NCBI GenBank assembly: GCA_030431985.1
Contig: JAUIIB010000006.1
Coordinates: forward strand, 32,916-96,915
DNA from: Gammaproteobacteria bacterium
Lineage (GTDB): Bacteria > Pseudomonadota > Gammaproteobacteria > Burkholderiales > Nitrosomonadaceae
Length of the DNA stretch: 64,000 nt
Direction of reading: 5' to 3'
The position numbers were made by a program, and so were the translations under genes. The notes under the pieces are model-generated. The model was not told the DNA's origin, did no database searches, and saw nothing but the letters and a program-made list of their open reading frames with translations. Position 1 is the stretch's first letter. Every line of letters begins with the position of its first letter. Positions 37,050 through 46,570 of this stretch are shown here, piece after piece.

Positions 37050-38279
37050 ATGCCAGAAAACCCCACACAACGACCCATTCTAACTTTAACAACACTTTCT
37101 CAACGTGAAATCTTCATTCGATTTTCACTGACGCTGTTTTGTTTATTGTTCTGGTTTAAAGGATTTATCTACTATACATTTCCTATACTTATTGCCGCAT
37201 GGCTATTAGACACTGATCGACAGAAGCTCAAACAGCTTATACGTGAGCCACTTATTCAGGCGATATTATTTTTATGCTTCAGCCTCGCTATCGGATTATT
37301 TTGGAGCAATTTCTCAGGCGACATCCGATTAAAGTGGATAAAATATTTTGCGCTACTTATTTATATCCCCTTTTTCTCACTGTTAAACAAGACGCGCCTG
37401 CCGTTGGCTTTCATATCGTTGATAACGGGATATGCTGGCGTCGTATCGTTGGGAATTTACCAATGGCTCGCGGAAAATACCCAGGGCATTCCACTCCTGA
37501 ATATTTCCTATTTGGGGTTCTCGGCAATGTTAGGGATCGGCGTAATAATACTGGTCTGTTTAGCGGGCAATGTTCGCACCGCCGTGACTCAGCTGCTATT
37601 CTGGTCGATGGCACTATTATTATTATTCGTTCAATTTAATCAAAATGGTCGCGGGCTACTGATCGCGACACTGATCGCGGTTATTTGCGTGATTTTTCTA
37701 CAATACAAAATAGAAATCAAAAAATATCTACTATTAATGGTAATGACAATACTGGTTAGTGCGGCCTTCGCCGTCAGCAGCGATAGTTTCGAAAACAGGT
37801 TTGCACTGTTAATACAGGATATTTCCAAGTCTCGGCAAGGGAACTACCGGACCAGCGTCGGATACCGACTAGCCATGTGGGATGTTGGATTGAATGGTAT
37901 TAGCAAACGACCCTTTTTGGGATATGGTACTGGTACACCTGCAGATTATTTTGAAAAAACCATTCCTACCTATAAGAATGGCATCTATAAAGATTTGCCC
38001 GAATTTCAAAATACATCGCATTACCACAATGACTGGATAGAATTAGGTATGCACCTGGGTTTACTAGGTATCTGTGCTTTTGTTTTTTTGTTGAGGAACT
38101 GGTATCGTACTTTCAACGAGCATCAACTTCCGATCCTGGGAGCAGGGCTGGTTATGTTTATTTTCTGCGCGGGACTAACCGATACTTTAATGCTTTACAA
38201 TAGAATTCCAATTCTATTGTTAATATTTACCGCTATGATCGTAAGCTGGAGAAAGCAAATGGCGACACCTCCTAATTGA
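37050..38279 (+). CDS. O-antigen ligase / polymerase family membrane protein
   Basis: A 409-residue inner-membrane protein of the Wzy_C/WaaL family with about eleven helices. The large periplasmic loop before the last helices has FLGYGTGTPADYFEKTI and the family motif NTSHYHNDWIELGMHLGLLG, whose histidine and aromatic residues are typical of O-antigen ligases. It follows the second GT-B-like gene by 27 nt and completes the surface-glycan set. Ligase and polymerase cannot be distinguished by eye. Confidence 0.85.
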   Translation: MPENPTQRPILTLTTLSQREIFIRFSLTLFCLLFWFKGFIYYTFPILIAAWLLDTDRQKLKQLIREPLIQAILFLCFSLAIGLFWSNFSGDIRLKWIKYFALLIYIPFFSLLNKTRLPLAFISLITGYAGVVSLGIYQWLAENTQGIPLLNISYLGFSAMLGIGVIILVCLAGNVRTAVTQLLFWSMALLLLFVQFNQNGRGLLIATLIAVICVIFLQYKIEIKKYLLLMVMTILVSAAFAVSSDSFENRFALLIQDISKSRQGNYRTSVGYRLAMWDVGLNGISKRPFLGYGTGTPADYFEKTIPTYKNGIYKDLPEFQNTSHYHNDWIELGMHLGLLGICAFVFLLRNWYRTFNEHQLPILGAGLVMFIFCAGLTDTLMLYNRIPILLLIFTAMIVSWRKQMATPPN

Positions 38280-38314
38280 TATTTAATTTTAACCTTGATT
38301 AAAGGAGATTAAAT

Positions 38315-39046
38315 ATGACCGATAGACTTACTCCGACCTCCGACAACCCCAACTCAGTCATTCCAGTACATCCCGCAATAGAAAGCTATATGCGTGGTCT
38401 GGTCAGCAAAACAGACCATCCTGTACTATTGGAAATGGAAACATTAGCTGAACGCAAGCGTTTTCCCATTATTAACAGACTGGTCGGCATTTTTCTGGAA
38501 ATGCAGGCTAAAATGATAGCGGCCAAGCGGGTATTTGAATTCGGCAGCGGTTACGGGTACTCAGCCTACTGGTTCGCACGTGCTGTTGGTGAAGGAGGGG
38601 AAGTAATTTGCGCTGATGGAAACATTGAAAACAAAGACCGTGCTAGAAACTATCTTACTTCCGCCGGTTTATGGAATCGTGTAGATTTTCACATTGGGGT
38701 AGCACAGGATGTGTTCACTCAGACAACAAGACATTTTGACATTTGTTATAACGATGTCGATAAAGGCGAATACCCCGAAGTGTGGAAAATGGCACGCGAA
38801 CGCATCCGTCCCGGAGGACTTTATATTGCTGACAACGTATTATGGCATGGACGTGTGGTTGCAGAAACGTATACCGATGTCGCACTCGGTTGGACTGAAG
38901 CAATTGTCGAGCATAATCAACTGATATTCGACGACCCGGAATTCGACGCTTATATTAATCCGACGCGAGACGGTGTCATTGTAGCGCGCAGGAAAGATGC
39001 ACTACGAGATAATCTTTCATCCAATATTGGTTTTGGGACTATTTAG
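38315..39046 (+). CDS. Class I O-methyltransferase
   Basis: A 243-residue SAM-dependent methyltransferase resembling family 3 O-methyltransferases (caffeoyl-CoA/catechol type). The SAM motif is VFEFGSGYGYSAYWFARAVG, followed by VICADGNIENKDRARNYL and GGLYIADNVLWHGRVV with the metal-site D-N pair. AAAGGAGA lies seven bases before the ATG. It is 35 nt after the O-antigen ligase gene and may act on the same glycan or be a separate gene. Confidence 0.8.
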   Translation: MTDRLTPTSDNPNSVIPVHPAIESYMRGLVSKTDHPVLLEMETLAERKRFPIINRLVGIFLEMQAKMIAAKRVFEFGSGYGYSAYWFARAVGEGGEVICADGNIENKDRARNYLTSAGLWNRVDFHIGVAQDVFTQTTRHFDICYNDVDKGEYPEVWKMARERIRPGGLYIADNVLWHGRVVAETYTDVALGWTEAIVEHNQLIFDDPEFDAYINPTRDGVIVARRKDALRDNLSSNIGFGTI

Positions 39047-39189
39047 TCATTATCGTGGCGATTTCTTAGATTAATTGATATAGTAACCCTCCTAAGGAAA
39101 AGTAAAACAATCATCCTATTAATAAAATCAATTTTGCTTCTCCAGTACGATAATTAGTTGTTTTTAATTCTGAGGATTAAGGAAAAAAT

Positions 39190-39447
39190 ATGCAGATTCA
39201 TGTTTATGACACCTATGTAAAAGCCAAGGACGGGCACATTATGCATTTTGATGTGTTTACTGCGGTTAGAGACGATCAGAAGGCTATAGAATATGCGAAG
39301 GAATGGCTTACTTCCATAGATGAAGCAGACGCTGAAGTTTCCACTAACGAATGCAGATTTTGCCATAGCCAAAGCGCCTCTCCTGATGTTCTTGAGGCTA
39401 TTGGTCAAAAGGGCTATTACATATACAAAATGGAAGGGTGCTCGTAA
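39190..39447 (+). CDS. DUF2024 family protein
   Basis: An 85-residue protein matching my recollection of DUF2024: start MQIHVYDTYVKAKDGHIMHF, then VFTAVRDDQKAIEYAKEWL, and a cysteine pair in NECRFCHSQ with a third cysteine at the penultimate position. ATG at 39190 has AAGGA ten bases upstream. Function of the family is unknown. It stands alone with more than 100 nt on either side. Confidence 0.7.
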   Translation: MQIHVYDTYVKAKDGHIMHFDVFTAVRDDQKAIEYAKEWLTSIDEADAEVSTNECRFCHSQSASPDVLEAIGQKGYYIYKMEGCS

Positions 39448-39550
39448 ATTTTCTTTCCACCTAATCTCATTAAAACGCTGAATTTTTTCTATCATCAAAT
39501 TCGCTTTAATTTGAGTACTTGTAATCTAAGATAAAATTAAGGTTCTTATT

Positions 39551-40078
39551 ATGAGGTATCAACAATTGCGCAGACTGTTTTTTACAACGACCATGGTTTT
39601 TCTATGTAGTATTGCAAATTCAGTGCAATCGTCCGAACCCGAATTACTAGGACAGCATGGAGACTGGACCGCCTATACATTCATGGAAAATAACGGAAAA
39701 GTCTGCTATATGGTCAGCCAACCCAAAAAGGATGAAGGTAATTACACGAAACGTGGTGATATTTTCGCATTAATTACACACCGCCCCGCCGAAGGCAGTA
39801 AAAATGTCTTCAGTTACATTGCCGGTTATACCTATAAAACAGGAAGCGAAGTAACCGTCAAAATCAACGATCAATCATTCAAACTTTTCACTCAGGACGA
39901 TTCCGCATGGGCATCGGATCAAAGTACCGACAATCAACTAGCTGAAGCAATTAAGCGCGGCAGTACGCTTGTCGTTCAAGGCACGTCATCACGCGGCACA
40001 CTGACAACGGATACCTTCGGACTGAAAGGGTCATCGGCTGCGCATAAAGCAATTTCTGAGACTTGTGGCGTCAACTGA
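39551..40078 (+). CDS. IalB-like invasion-associated locus B family protein
   Basis: A 175-residue exported protein. A signal peptide (to about residue 27, ending IANSVQSSEP) precedes the IalB-type beta domain: LLGQHGDWTAYTF, GKVCYMVSQPKKDEG, RGDIFALITHRP and a C-terminal SETCGVN. The two conserved cysteines (about 54 and 172) could form a disulfide. IalB was first described in Bartonella but the family is widespread in free-living proteobacteria, so no virulence role is implied. Confidence 0.8.
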   Translation: MRYQQLRRLFFTTTMVFLCSIANSVQSSEPELLGQHGDWTAYTFMENNGKVCYMVSQPKKDEGNYTKRGDIFALITHRPAEGSKNVFSYIAGYTYKTGSEVTVKINDQSFKLFTQDDSAWASDQSTDNQLAEAIKRGSTLVVQGTSSRGTLTTDTFGLKGSSAAHKAISETCGVN

Positions 40079-40129
40079 TTCACAACACAGCAATTTTAGA
40101 GCGCCATTAATTTACTGGCAAGGTATTTC

Positions 40130-40477
40130 ATGAATGATAAAATAACGATTTACCAAAAACCGACTTGCAGTAAATGTCGAGGAACGCTGGCGATTCTTAA
40201 CGAAAGTGGCCAGGAATATGAATCTATCAATTATTACGAAACACCGCTGACAACCGATCAATTGCGTGAACTAATTCACAAGCTTGGCCTAACTGCGCGT
40301 GATGTCTTTAGAAAAGACGAATCTGCTGCACGCGACCTCAATCTGGATACACTTTCAGATGAAGACTTAATCGAATTGATGATTGGAAACCCTGATTTGA
40401 TGCAAAGACCTATCGTCGTACATGGCGACAAAGCAAGAATATGCCGTCCTCCGGAAAATGTCAGGGACTTGATATAG
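40130..40477 (+). CDS. ArsC-family arsenate reductase-like protein
   Basis: A 115-residue thioredoxin-fold protein of the glutaredoxin-dependent ArsC/YfgD family. The N-terminal motif QKPTCSKCRGTLAIL has two cysteines (C13 and C16), whereas classical plasmid ArsC has one at this place. The family C-terminus NPDLMQRPIVVHGDKARICRP with conserved RPI is intact. No arsenic efflux genes are adjacent, so it may be a general redox protein of the YfgD kind. Confidence 0.85.
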   Translation: MNDKITIYQKPTCSKCRGTLAILNESGQEYESINYYETPLTTDQLRELIHKLGLTARDVFRKDESAARDLNLDTLSDEDLIELMIGNPDLMQRPIVVHGDKARICRPPENVRDLI

Positions 40478-40507
40478 TGGTAATTTTCTTCTAAGCAGCT
40501 CTTTCTG

Positions 40508-40550
40508 AAAAATCGCACAATATTCTAGATCGAATCTTGTGCGATTTTTT
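40508..40550. terminator. Bidirectional rho-independent terminator
   Basis: AAATCGCACAA (about 40510-40520) pairs perfectly with TTGTGCGATTT (40537-40547) around a 16-nt loop, with T6 on the right and A5 on the left. It lies between the convergent arsC-like and rplS genes and can end transcription from both sides. Confidence 0.9.
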
Positions 40551-40570
40551 GATGCACACTCAAGCTTATA

Positions 40571-40954
40571 TTATTTTGCCTCTGCCTGTTTATTTAAACG
40601 CGCAGGCAGTTTCTCGCGAATCCGTGCAGATTTACCCGAACGATCTCTCAAGTAATAAAGCTTCGCACGGCGCACATCGCCCCGGCGTTTGATTGCAATG
40701 TTCGCAATCAACGGTGAATAGGTTTGAAACGTTCGTTCCACGCCCTCACCACTGGATATCTTGCGCACAGTAAATGCAGAATTCAATCCACGGTTACGTT
40801 TTGCGATTACAACCCCTTCATAGGCCTGCACCCGTTTACGATCTCCTTCAACAACGTTAACATTGACGACAACCGTATCACCAGGTGCAAAACTAGGTAT
40901 TTCCTTATCTAAGCGACTGATTTCTTCAGCCTCTAATTGTTCAATGATATTCAT
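40571..40954 (-). CDS. rplS: 50S ribosomal protein L19
   Basis: A 127-residue ribosomal protein at the 30S-50S interface. [40 protein letters not shown] and [20 protein letters not shown] are the standard L19 blocks. Last gene of the rpsP-rimM-trmD-rplS operon, followed by the shared terminator. Slightly longer than E. coli L19 (115 aa) by a C-terminal basic tail. Confidence 0.98.
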   Translation of the reverse strand: MNIIEQLEAEEISRLDKEIPSFAPGDTVVVNVNVVEGDRKRVQAYEGVVIAKRNRGLNSAFTVRKISSGEGVERTFQTYSPLIANIAIKRRGDVRRAKLYYLRDRSGKSARIREKLPARLNKQAEAK

Positions 40955-41004
40955 ACTATGTCCTATTCACCATTTATGTTTACCCGTACCCAGTTAGCAG
41001 AGTA

Positions 41005-41772
41005 CTACCCTTTACATGATCTCTTAAATGCATCCAGAAGCATTGTTTCCTCTTCCGTCATCCCTTGCATCTCCTTCAACTCAAGTAAATCGGGACGCTT
41101 AAGCCAAGTTTTTCCCAAAGCCTGCTGTAAACGCCAACGACGTATTTGAGCGTGATTGCCTGATAGTAATACTTCGGGCACCCTGCTGTCACAATATTGT
41201 TCAGGTCTTGTGTAATGCGGATAATCCAACAATCCATTTACAAAAGACTCCTGCTCGGCCGATTCGGGATCACCCAACGTACCTGGAATCAATCTGACTA
41301 CACTGTCGATCACAACCATAGCCGCCAATTCACCACCCGACACTACATAATCGCCAATCGAAATTTCTGCATCCACTTGGCGCGTTATCACGCGCTCGTC
41401 AATACCTTCATAGCGCCCGCAAAGCAAAATAACACCCTGTGATTGGCTCAATCTTTCGGCCATACGATGATTGAACCGCTGCCCCTGCGGGGTCAAATAA
41501 ACAACTTCTGTTTTATCAATACCCAGAGTGCGTTGCCGGTCTCTGGCATTCATAATGGCTGTTTCCAACGGCTTCGCCATCATGACCATTCCAGGCCCGC
41601 CGCCATAGGGACTGTCATCCACTGCGCGATAACTGTTTTCACTAAAATCGCGCGGATTCCAAAGATTTAGCCGGAAAATGCCATTCTTATTTGCCTTTCC
41701 CGTAACACCATACTGCGTGATCGCATTAAACATCTCTGGAAACAATGTGATAACGTCACATTCATAAGGCAT
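41005..41772 (-). CDS. trmD: tRNA (guanine(37)-N1)-methyltransferase
   Basis: A 255-residue SPOUT-class enzyme that methylates G37 of tRNAs reading CNN codons and so prevents frameshifting. The deep trefoil knot motifs are present: VVYLTPQGQRFNH, VILLCGRYEGIDERVI and ISIGDYVVSGGELAAMVVID. Length and operon place are standard. Eleven bases separate it from rimM. Confidence 0.97.
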   Translation of the reverse strand: MPYECDVITLFPEMFNAITQYGVTGKANKNGIFRLNLWNPRDFSENSYRAVDDSPYGGGPGMVMMAKPLETAIMNARDRQRTLGIDKTEVVYLTPQGQRFNHRMAERLSQSQGVILLCGRYEGIDERVITRQVDAEISIGDYVVSGGELAAMVVIDSVVRLIPGTLGDPESAEQESFVNGLLDYPHYTRPEQYCDSRVPEVLLSGNHAQIRRWRLQQALGKTWLKRPDLLELKEMQGMTEEETMLLDAFKRSCKG

Positions 41773-41783
41773 ATCACTCTACC

Positions 41784-42302
41784 TTAATAATCCAATTCCC
41801 AATCAGCAATAATTTGGGCACCGACCAAATCAACATTTTTTATTACTGTCGATTCTATGAATGGAATTAATATTTCACGCGCATCCACAACAGACTGCAC
41901 ACGTAACACATCATTCGCACCGGTTTCAAATAAACCAATGACCGTTCCCAGTTTTGCTTCTCTTAAATTAACGACCTCAACACCAATCAAATCTGACCAG
42001 TAATAACCGCCTTCTCCACTACTCGGCAAATCGGGTAATTGAGCACGCGGTACAGCAATTTTCAAACCTTTGAATTTCAGCGCCTGATTCCGGTCATGAC
42101 ACGCCTTTAGCTTAACATCCAATAACTCGCCATGAGCGCGCCCCGTTTCAACCGGCACTTCTATCCAATCGCTATGCGTTTCACCCAACCACCAGGATCC
42201 ATAAGCAAGCAACCCATCAGTCATCTCAGTGTATGGATACACTCTGATCCAACCACGTATGCCATAAGCGTTGATCACCTGCCCCATAACAATGAGGGGC
42301 AC
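41784..42302 (-). CDS. rimM: Ribosome maturation factor RimM
   Basis: A 172-residue assembly factor for the 30S head. A GTG at 42302 is chosen because it lies 14 nt after rpsP, has GGTGG just upstream and gives normal length; starting at the ATG at 42359 would overlap rpsP by 44 nt, and the ATG at 42287 is another option. The RimM domain begins MGQVINAYGIRGWIRVYPY, and the PRC barrel includes YYWSDLIGVEV and IPFIESTVIKNVDL. Confidence 0.92.
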   Translation of the reverse strand: MPLIVMGQVINAYGIRGWIRVYPYTEMTDGLLAYGSWWLGETHSDWIEVPVETGRAHGELLDVKLKACHDRNQALKFKGLKIAVPRAQLPDLPSSGEGGYYWSDLIGVEVVNLREAKLGTVIGLFETGANDVLRVQSVVDAREILIPFIESTVIKNVDLVGAQIIADWELDY

Positions 42303-42315
42303 ATCACCACCGTTC

Positions 42316-42591
42316 TTATGACGCGTTTTCTGCTGATGTTCCTTTATTTGTTGCGGCAAATTGTTTAAGTAATCTTTTTACTGTACTCGATACCTGGGCA
42401 CCCTTCGACCGCCAATGATCAATTCGGTCAGTATGAACCCTCAGCGTTTCCTCACCACCCGTCGCTCTCGGATTATAAAATCCGACGCGCTCGATAAATT
42501 TGCCATCACGCGCTTTGCGCGAATCAGCAACAACCATATTAAAAAAAGGACGTTTCTTCGCACCACCACGTGCCAATCGTATAATGACCAT
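42316..42591 (-). CDS. rpsP: 30S ribosomal protein S16
   Basis: A 91-residue ribosomal protein, first gene of the operon. [20 protein letters not shown] and [20 protein letters not shown] are the standard S16 blocks. More than 300 nt of non-coding DNA lies upstream and should hold the operon promoter and any leader. Confidence 0.98.
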   Translation of the reverse strand: MVIIRLARGGAKKRPFFNMVVADSRKARDGKFIERVGFYNPRATGGEETLRVHTDRIDHWRSKGAQVSSTVKRLLKQFAATNKGTSAENAS

Positions 42592-42942
42592 AATTATTTT
42601 TTGTAACCTACCTTATGCCTTATGAAAACCACTACCAACAGTTTCAACTATCTCAAGCGGACGCAATAAAAATACTACTGATTTCATGCAACATTAAATT
42701 GTACATGTTTCTTTGCCATTCAGGCAAGTCCGGATCATAAAACACATACCGTATTTCTACGGAACCAAGATCATCATATGATTTGTCATAACGACGCTGA
42801 TCCAATAAAAAACGCTATGACAACACATATTTATCCACTCGGCCCGTTTCTCTCAAACACCCGACAGTAATCTAGAACGTGCGGCGCTAGCAATGATAGA
42901 ATTCAGATGATAGTTCATCTTCAAAAACAGGAAAATACTATA
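42592..42942. other. Divergent intergenic region with an inverted repeat
   Basis: A 351-nt stretch between rpsP (leftward) and the PTS EIIA gene (rightward). It holds TTGTCATAACG (42783-42793) and CGCTATGACAA (42813-42823), an inverted repeat with one mismatch and a 19-nt spacer, which may be an operator or stem. Otherwise no gene is seen. Confidence 0.5.
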
Positions 42943-43350
42943 ATGATCGGGATACTTGTTGTAACACACGAACACCTTGGCGATCACTTAATCCGCTGCG
43001 CCATTCACGTGCTTGGAGAAAAGCCTGAACAATTATTGAGTCTTGGCGTTTTTGTAAAAGACGATCCGGATGACATGCTGATCAACATGCGCGAATACGT
43101 ACAACAGCTCGACAGGGGAGATGGCGTGCTGATTCTTTGTGACATTCTGGGCGCCACACCGTGCAACATTGCTAGCCGACTGATTGAAAATGGACATATT
43201 GCCTGTATTGCAGGCATTAATCTGCCAATGTTGATCAGAGCACTGTCCTATCGTAACGAAACCTTAGCTACCGTTGTCGACAAAACATTAAGCGGCGGTA
43301 AAAACAGCGTTACGGAAATTTCTGCAACAGGAACCTGTCATGCAAACTAA
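42943..43350 (+). CDS. PTS EIIA, mannose-type (regulatory)
   Basis: A 135-residue EIIA-Man domain protein, phosphorylated by HPr. ATG at 42943 is chosen (AGGA upstream; domain starts directly MIGILVVTHEHLGDHL), not the in-frame ATG at 42907. The phosphorylated histidine is H9 in VVTHEHL. LCDILGATPCNIASRLI is the usual family block. No EIIB, EIIC or EIID gene is adjacent, so it is probably a regulator, as in other Betaproteobacteria. It overlaps the HPr gene by 11 bases. Confidence 0.88.
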   Translation: MIGILVVTHEHLGDHLIRCAIHVLGEKPEQLLSLGVFVKDDPDDMLINMREYVQQLDRGDGVLILCDILGATPCNIASRLIENGHIACIAGINLPMLIRALSYRNETLATVVDKTLSGGKNSVTEISATGTCHAN

Positions 43351-43609
43351 AGAAATCGAGATTATTAACAAACTCGGGCTACATGCCCGCGCATCGGCCA
43401 AGCTCACCAAACTGGCCAGTCAATATCCGTGTGAAGTATGGGTAACCCGAAAAAACCGGCGCATCAATGCAAAAAGTATTATGGGTGTTATGACACTTGC
43501 CGCAAGCAAAGGTACTACAATACAGATTGAAACTTCAGGCACACAGGAGGCCGAGGCCATGGACGCCCTTATTGCACTAATCGAAGATTATTTCGGAGAA
43601 GGCGAATGA
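43340..43609 (+). CDS. ptsH: Phosphocarrier protein HPr
   Basis: An 89-residue phosphocarrier that passes phosphate from EI to EIIA. The active site is KLGLHARASAKL with H16. The regulatory serine region is also kept (NAKSIMGVMTLAASKG), so control by an HPr kinase is possible though none is in view. It overlaps the genes on both sides (11 and 4 bases), giving tight coupling. Confidence 0.95.
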   Translation: MQTKEIEIINKLGLHARASAKLTKLASQYPCEVWVTRKNRRINAKSIMGVMTLAASKGTTIQIETSGTQEAEAMDALIALIEDYFGEGE

Positions 43610-45333
43610 GTTTTATTCTGCACGGCATCGGCGTATCCAGTGGCATCGCGATTGGGCACGCTCATTTGACTGCCCCGGCAGCACTTGAAGTCGTGCATTA
43701 CCTGATTCCCAAAAATCAGGTCAGCAAAGAAATCAAGCGACTGAACCAGGCATTTGAAACTGTGCAAAAAGAATTTGAGGCGCTACACGCCTCAACCAAG
43801 AGTGGAATCGCACTGCCAGAGTTCAGCGCTTTTCTTGAGTTGCATCATATGATTCTGAACGATCCAACATTAACAGATGCAACACGTGACATCATTGCTC
43901 AAAACCATTGTAATGCTGAATGGGCGCTTGCCCAGCAAAAGAATGCCTTACTGACACAATTTGAAGCAATTGACGATACCTACTTGCGCGAGCGCAAAAC
44001 CGATGTCGAACAAGTCGTTGAAAGGATACTCAAAGCATTACTCGGGCATCCCGGATACCGCCCGCCATCCGCAAAACATCTAGGTGATCACATTCTGGTG
44101 GCACATGACTTGAGTCCCGCCGACATTATGCAATACAAACCACATCAGTTTATCGCCTTTCTAACGGATATCGGCAGTCTGACATCACACACCGCCATTG
44201 TCGCCCGCAGCCTGAACATTCCTTCAGTCGTAGCATTGCACTATGCGCACCAATTGATTCTGGAGGGCGACACGCTGATTGTCGACGGTAATCAAGGTGT
44301 CATTATTGTCAATCCCGATAAATATGTTCTCGACGAATACCGTTTGCGTCAAAGCCAACTGGAATTGGAAAAACAGAAACTCCAAAGGCTTAAAAGTGTT
44401 AAAGCGGTTACACTTGACGGCACTAAAATAGACCTACACGCCAATATCGAATTACCGAGCGATCTCGAACAAGTCAAGGAAAGCGGTGCGACCGGCATCG
44501 GCTTATTCCGGAGCGAGTTTTTATTTCTAAACCGCGACAACCTGCCCGATGAAGAAGAACAATTCGAGGCTTATCGTACCGTAGTCACTCAAATGAACGG
44601 TATGCCGGTAACCATTCGCACATTCGACCTCGGTGCCGATAAAAATCTCAAACATTCCTCACAGATTGCGGCAAACCCTGCACTCGGGCTACGTGCTATC
44701 CGACTGAGTTTGTCCGAACCGCAAATGTTCCACACGCAATTACGTGCAATTTTGCGCGCCTCCAAATACGGACAGATCAAGATTCTGATACCGATGCTAT
44801 CCAATGTGGCGGAAATTAACCAGACCATGCATTTGATAGAGCACGCTAAACACACATTGCGCGATGAAAATATCGATTACGATGAGCACATTCAGATTGG
44901 CGGCATGATCGAAATTCCTGCTGCTGCACTTAGCCTGGAAATTTTTCTACAAAAACTCGATTTTTTATCAATCGGAACCAATGATCTGATCCAGTACACA
45001 CTTGCAATAGACCGTGTCGATGATAATGTAGCCCATCTTTACGATCCGTTTCATCCCGCCATAATATGGCTAATTTCACGCATTATTCAAACGGCCAACC
45101 GGGCAAAGAAACCCGTTTCAATCTGCGGTGAAATGGCAGGCGATACTCAGTTTACGCGCTTGCTACTGGGCATTGGACTAACACAGTTCTCTATGTATCC
45201 TGCGCAATTGTTGAATATCAAAAATCACATTCTTCAAAGTAATTTACCCGACATCTGGCCTCTCGCGCACAAAATCATACGCACATCCAGTCCAGAAAAA
45301 ATACATACTCTGCTAACCAAGCTCAATAGTTAA
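43606..45333 (+). CDS. ptsI: PTS enzyme I (PEP-protein phosphotransferase)
   Basis: A 575-residue enzyme that takes phosphate from PEP and gives it to HPr. It has the phosphohistidine motif GSLTSHTAIVARSL, the substrate block GIGLFRSEFLFLNRDNLPDE, GTNDLIQYTLAIDR and the catalytic cysteine in SICGEMAGD. All are intact and the length is standard (E. coli 575). Last gene of the three-gene PTS operon. Confidence 0.97.
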   Translation: MSFILHGIGVSSGIAIGHAHLTAPAALEVVHYLIPKNQVSKEIKRLNQAFETVQKEFEALHASTKSGIALPEFSAFLELHHMILNDPTLTDATRDIIAQNHCNAEWALAQQKNALLTQFEAIDDTYLRERKTDVEQVVERILKALLGHPGYRPPSAKHLGDHILVAHDLSPADIMQYKPHQFIAFLTDIGSLTSHTAIVARSLNIPSVVALHYAHQLILEGDTLIVDGNQGVIIVNPDKYVLDEYRLRQSQLELEKQKLQRLKSVKAVTLDGTKIDLHANIELPSDLEQVKESGATGIGLFRSEFLFLNRDNLPDEEEQFEAYRTVVTQMNGMPVTIRTFDLGADKNLKHSSQIAANPALGLRAIRLSLSEPQMFHTQLRAILRASKYGQIKILIPMLSNVAEINQTMHLIEHAKHTLRDENIDYDEHIQIGGMIEIPAAALSLEIFLQKLDFLSIGTNDLIQYTLAIDRVDDNVAHLYDPFHPAIIWLISRIIQTANRAKKPVSICGEMAGDTQFTRLLLGIGLTQFSMYPAQLLNIKNHILQSNLPDIWPLAHKIIRTSSPEKIHTLLTKLNS

Positions 45334-45429
45334 TCATCAACGGAAAACCCGACGAATCCAGACTTTTTAACGCTATAATGATTGTTTTTCCATTGTTTCG
45401 CGGAATTTTATAGATCGCACCGTCAACCT

Positions 45430-46557
45430 ATGCAAGATTCGAATTCAGTCGGCATCGTAACGCCACAATACATGTATATCGACAAGCCAATTCAACTGAA
45501 GAGTGGTTCGGTATTAGACAGTTACGACCTGATTTATGAAACTTACGGCGAGCTAAATGCCGACCGTTCAAACGCCGTTTTGGTGTGTCACGCGTTATCG
45601 GGCAATCATCATGTCGCCGGCGTTTACGCAGACAAACCCAAAAGTACCGGGTGGTGGGACAATATCGTTGGGCCAGACAAACCCATCGACACCAATAAAT
45701 TTTTTGTCATTGGTATGAATAATCTGGGCGGCTGCCACGGTTCAACTGGCCCGGCAACCATAGATACTAAAACAAACAAGCATTATGGCGCCAATTTCCC
45801 CATCGTTACCGTGGAAGACTGGGTCGAAACGCAATCTCAACTGGCAGAAAATCTCGGTATTCATCAGTTTGCCGCAGTTATCGGCGGCAGCCTGGGCGGT
45901 ATGCAGGCATTACAATGGACGCTGAATTATCCCGATAGAGTACGCCATGCGCTGGTTATTGCCGCCGCCGCAAAACTGACCGCACAAAATATTGCATTCA
46001 ACGATGTCGCCCGTCAGGCTATTCTCACCGACCAGGATTTTCATGGTGGGAATTACTATGAACAAAACACTTTGCCCCGGCGCGGATTGCGGCTGGCTCG
46101 TATGCTTGGACACATCACCTATCTATCCGATCACTCCATGGCGTCAAAATTCGGGCGCGATCTCAGGGACGGTAAATTCTCATTTGGTTATGATGTGGAA
46201 TTTGAAATCGAATCGTATCTACGCTATCAGGGAGACAAATTCACCGATTTATTCGATGCTAACAGCTATCTGCTGATGACCAAAGCACTGGATTATTTTG
46301 ATCCGGCCAATGCGTATAACGGCAATCTGACAGCCGCTTTCAAATCAATCCAGGCCAGCTTTCTGGTACTGTCATTTACCACCGACTGGCGTTTCTCGCC
46401 GGAACGCTCACGGGATATTGTCAAAGCATTGCTCGATAACAATATCAACGTCAGCTATGGCGAAATTGCATCAGCACATGGCCACGATTCATTTCTAATG
46501 AACGATGCGTATTATCATCAACTGGTTAGTGCTTATATGAAAAATATTGAGGTTTAA
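45430..46557 (+). CDS. metX: Homoserine O-acyltransferase MetX
   Basis: A 375-residue alpha/beta-hydrolase enzyme that acylates homoserine (acetyl or succinyl) in methionine synthesis. ATG at 45430 is used; the frame is open upstream from a TTG at 45382 but without signals. The nucleophile serine lies in [12 protein letters not shown], and [20 protein letters not shown] and the C-terminal SAHGHDSFL histidine are standard. It is followed 13 nt later by metW, the usual partner. Confidence 0.95.
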   Translation: MQDSNSVGIVTPQYMYIDKPIQLKSGSVLDSYDLIYETYGELNADRSNAVLVCHALSGNHHVAGVYADKPKSTGWWDNIVGPDKPIDTNKFFVIGMNNLGGCHGSTGPATIDTKTNKHYGANFPIVTVEDWVETQSQLAENLGIHQFAAVIGGSLGGMQALQWTLNYPDRVRHALVIAAAAKLTAQNIAFNDVARQAILTDQDFHGGNYYEQNTLPRRGLRLARMLGHITYLSDHSMASKFGRDLRDGKFSFGYDVEFEIESYLRYQGDKFTDLFDANSYLLMTKALDYFDPANAYNGNLTAAFKSIQASFLVLSFTTDWRFSPERSRDIVKALLDNNINVSYGEIASAHGHDSFLMNDAYYHQLVSAYMKNIEV

Positions 46558-46570
46558 TCGATTACCACTT

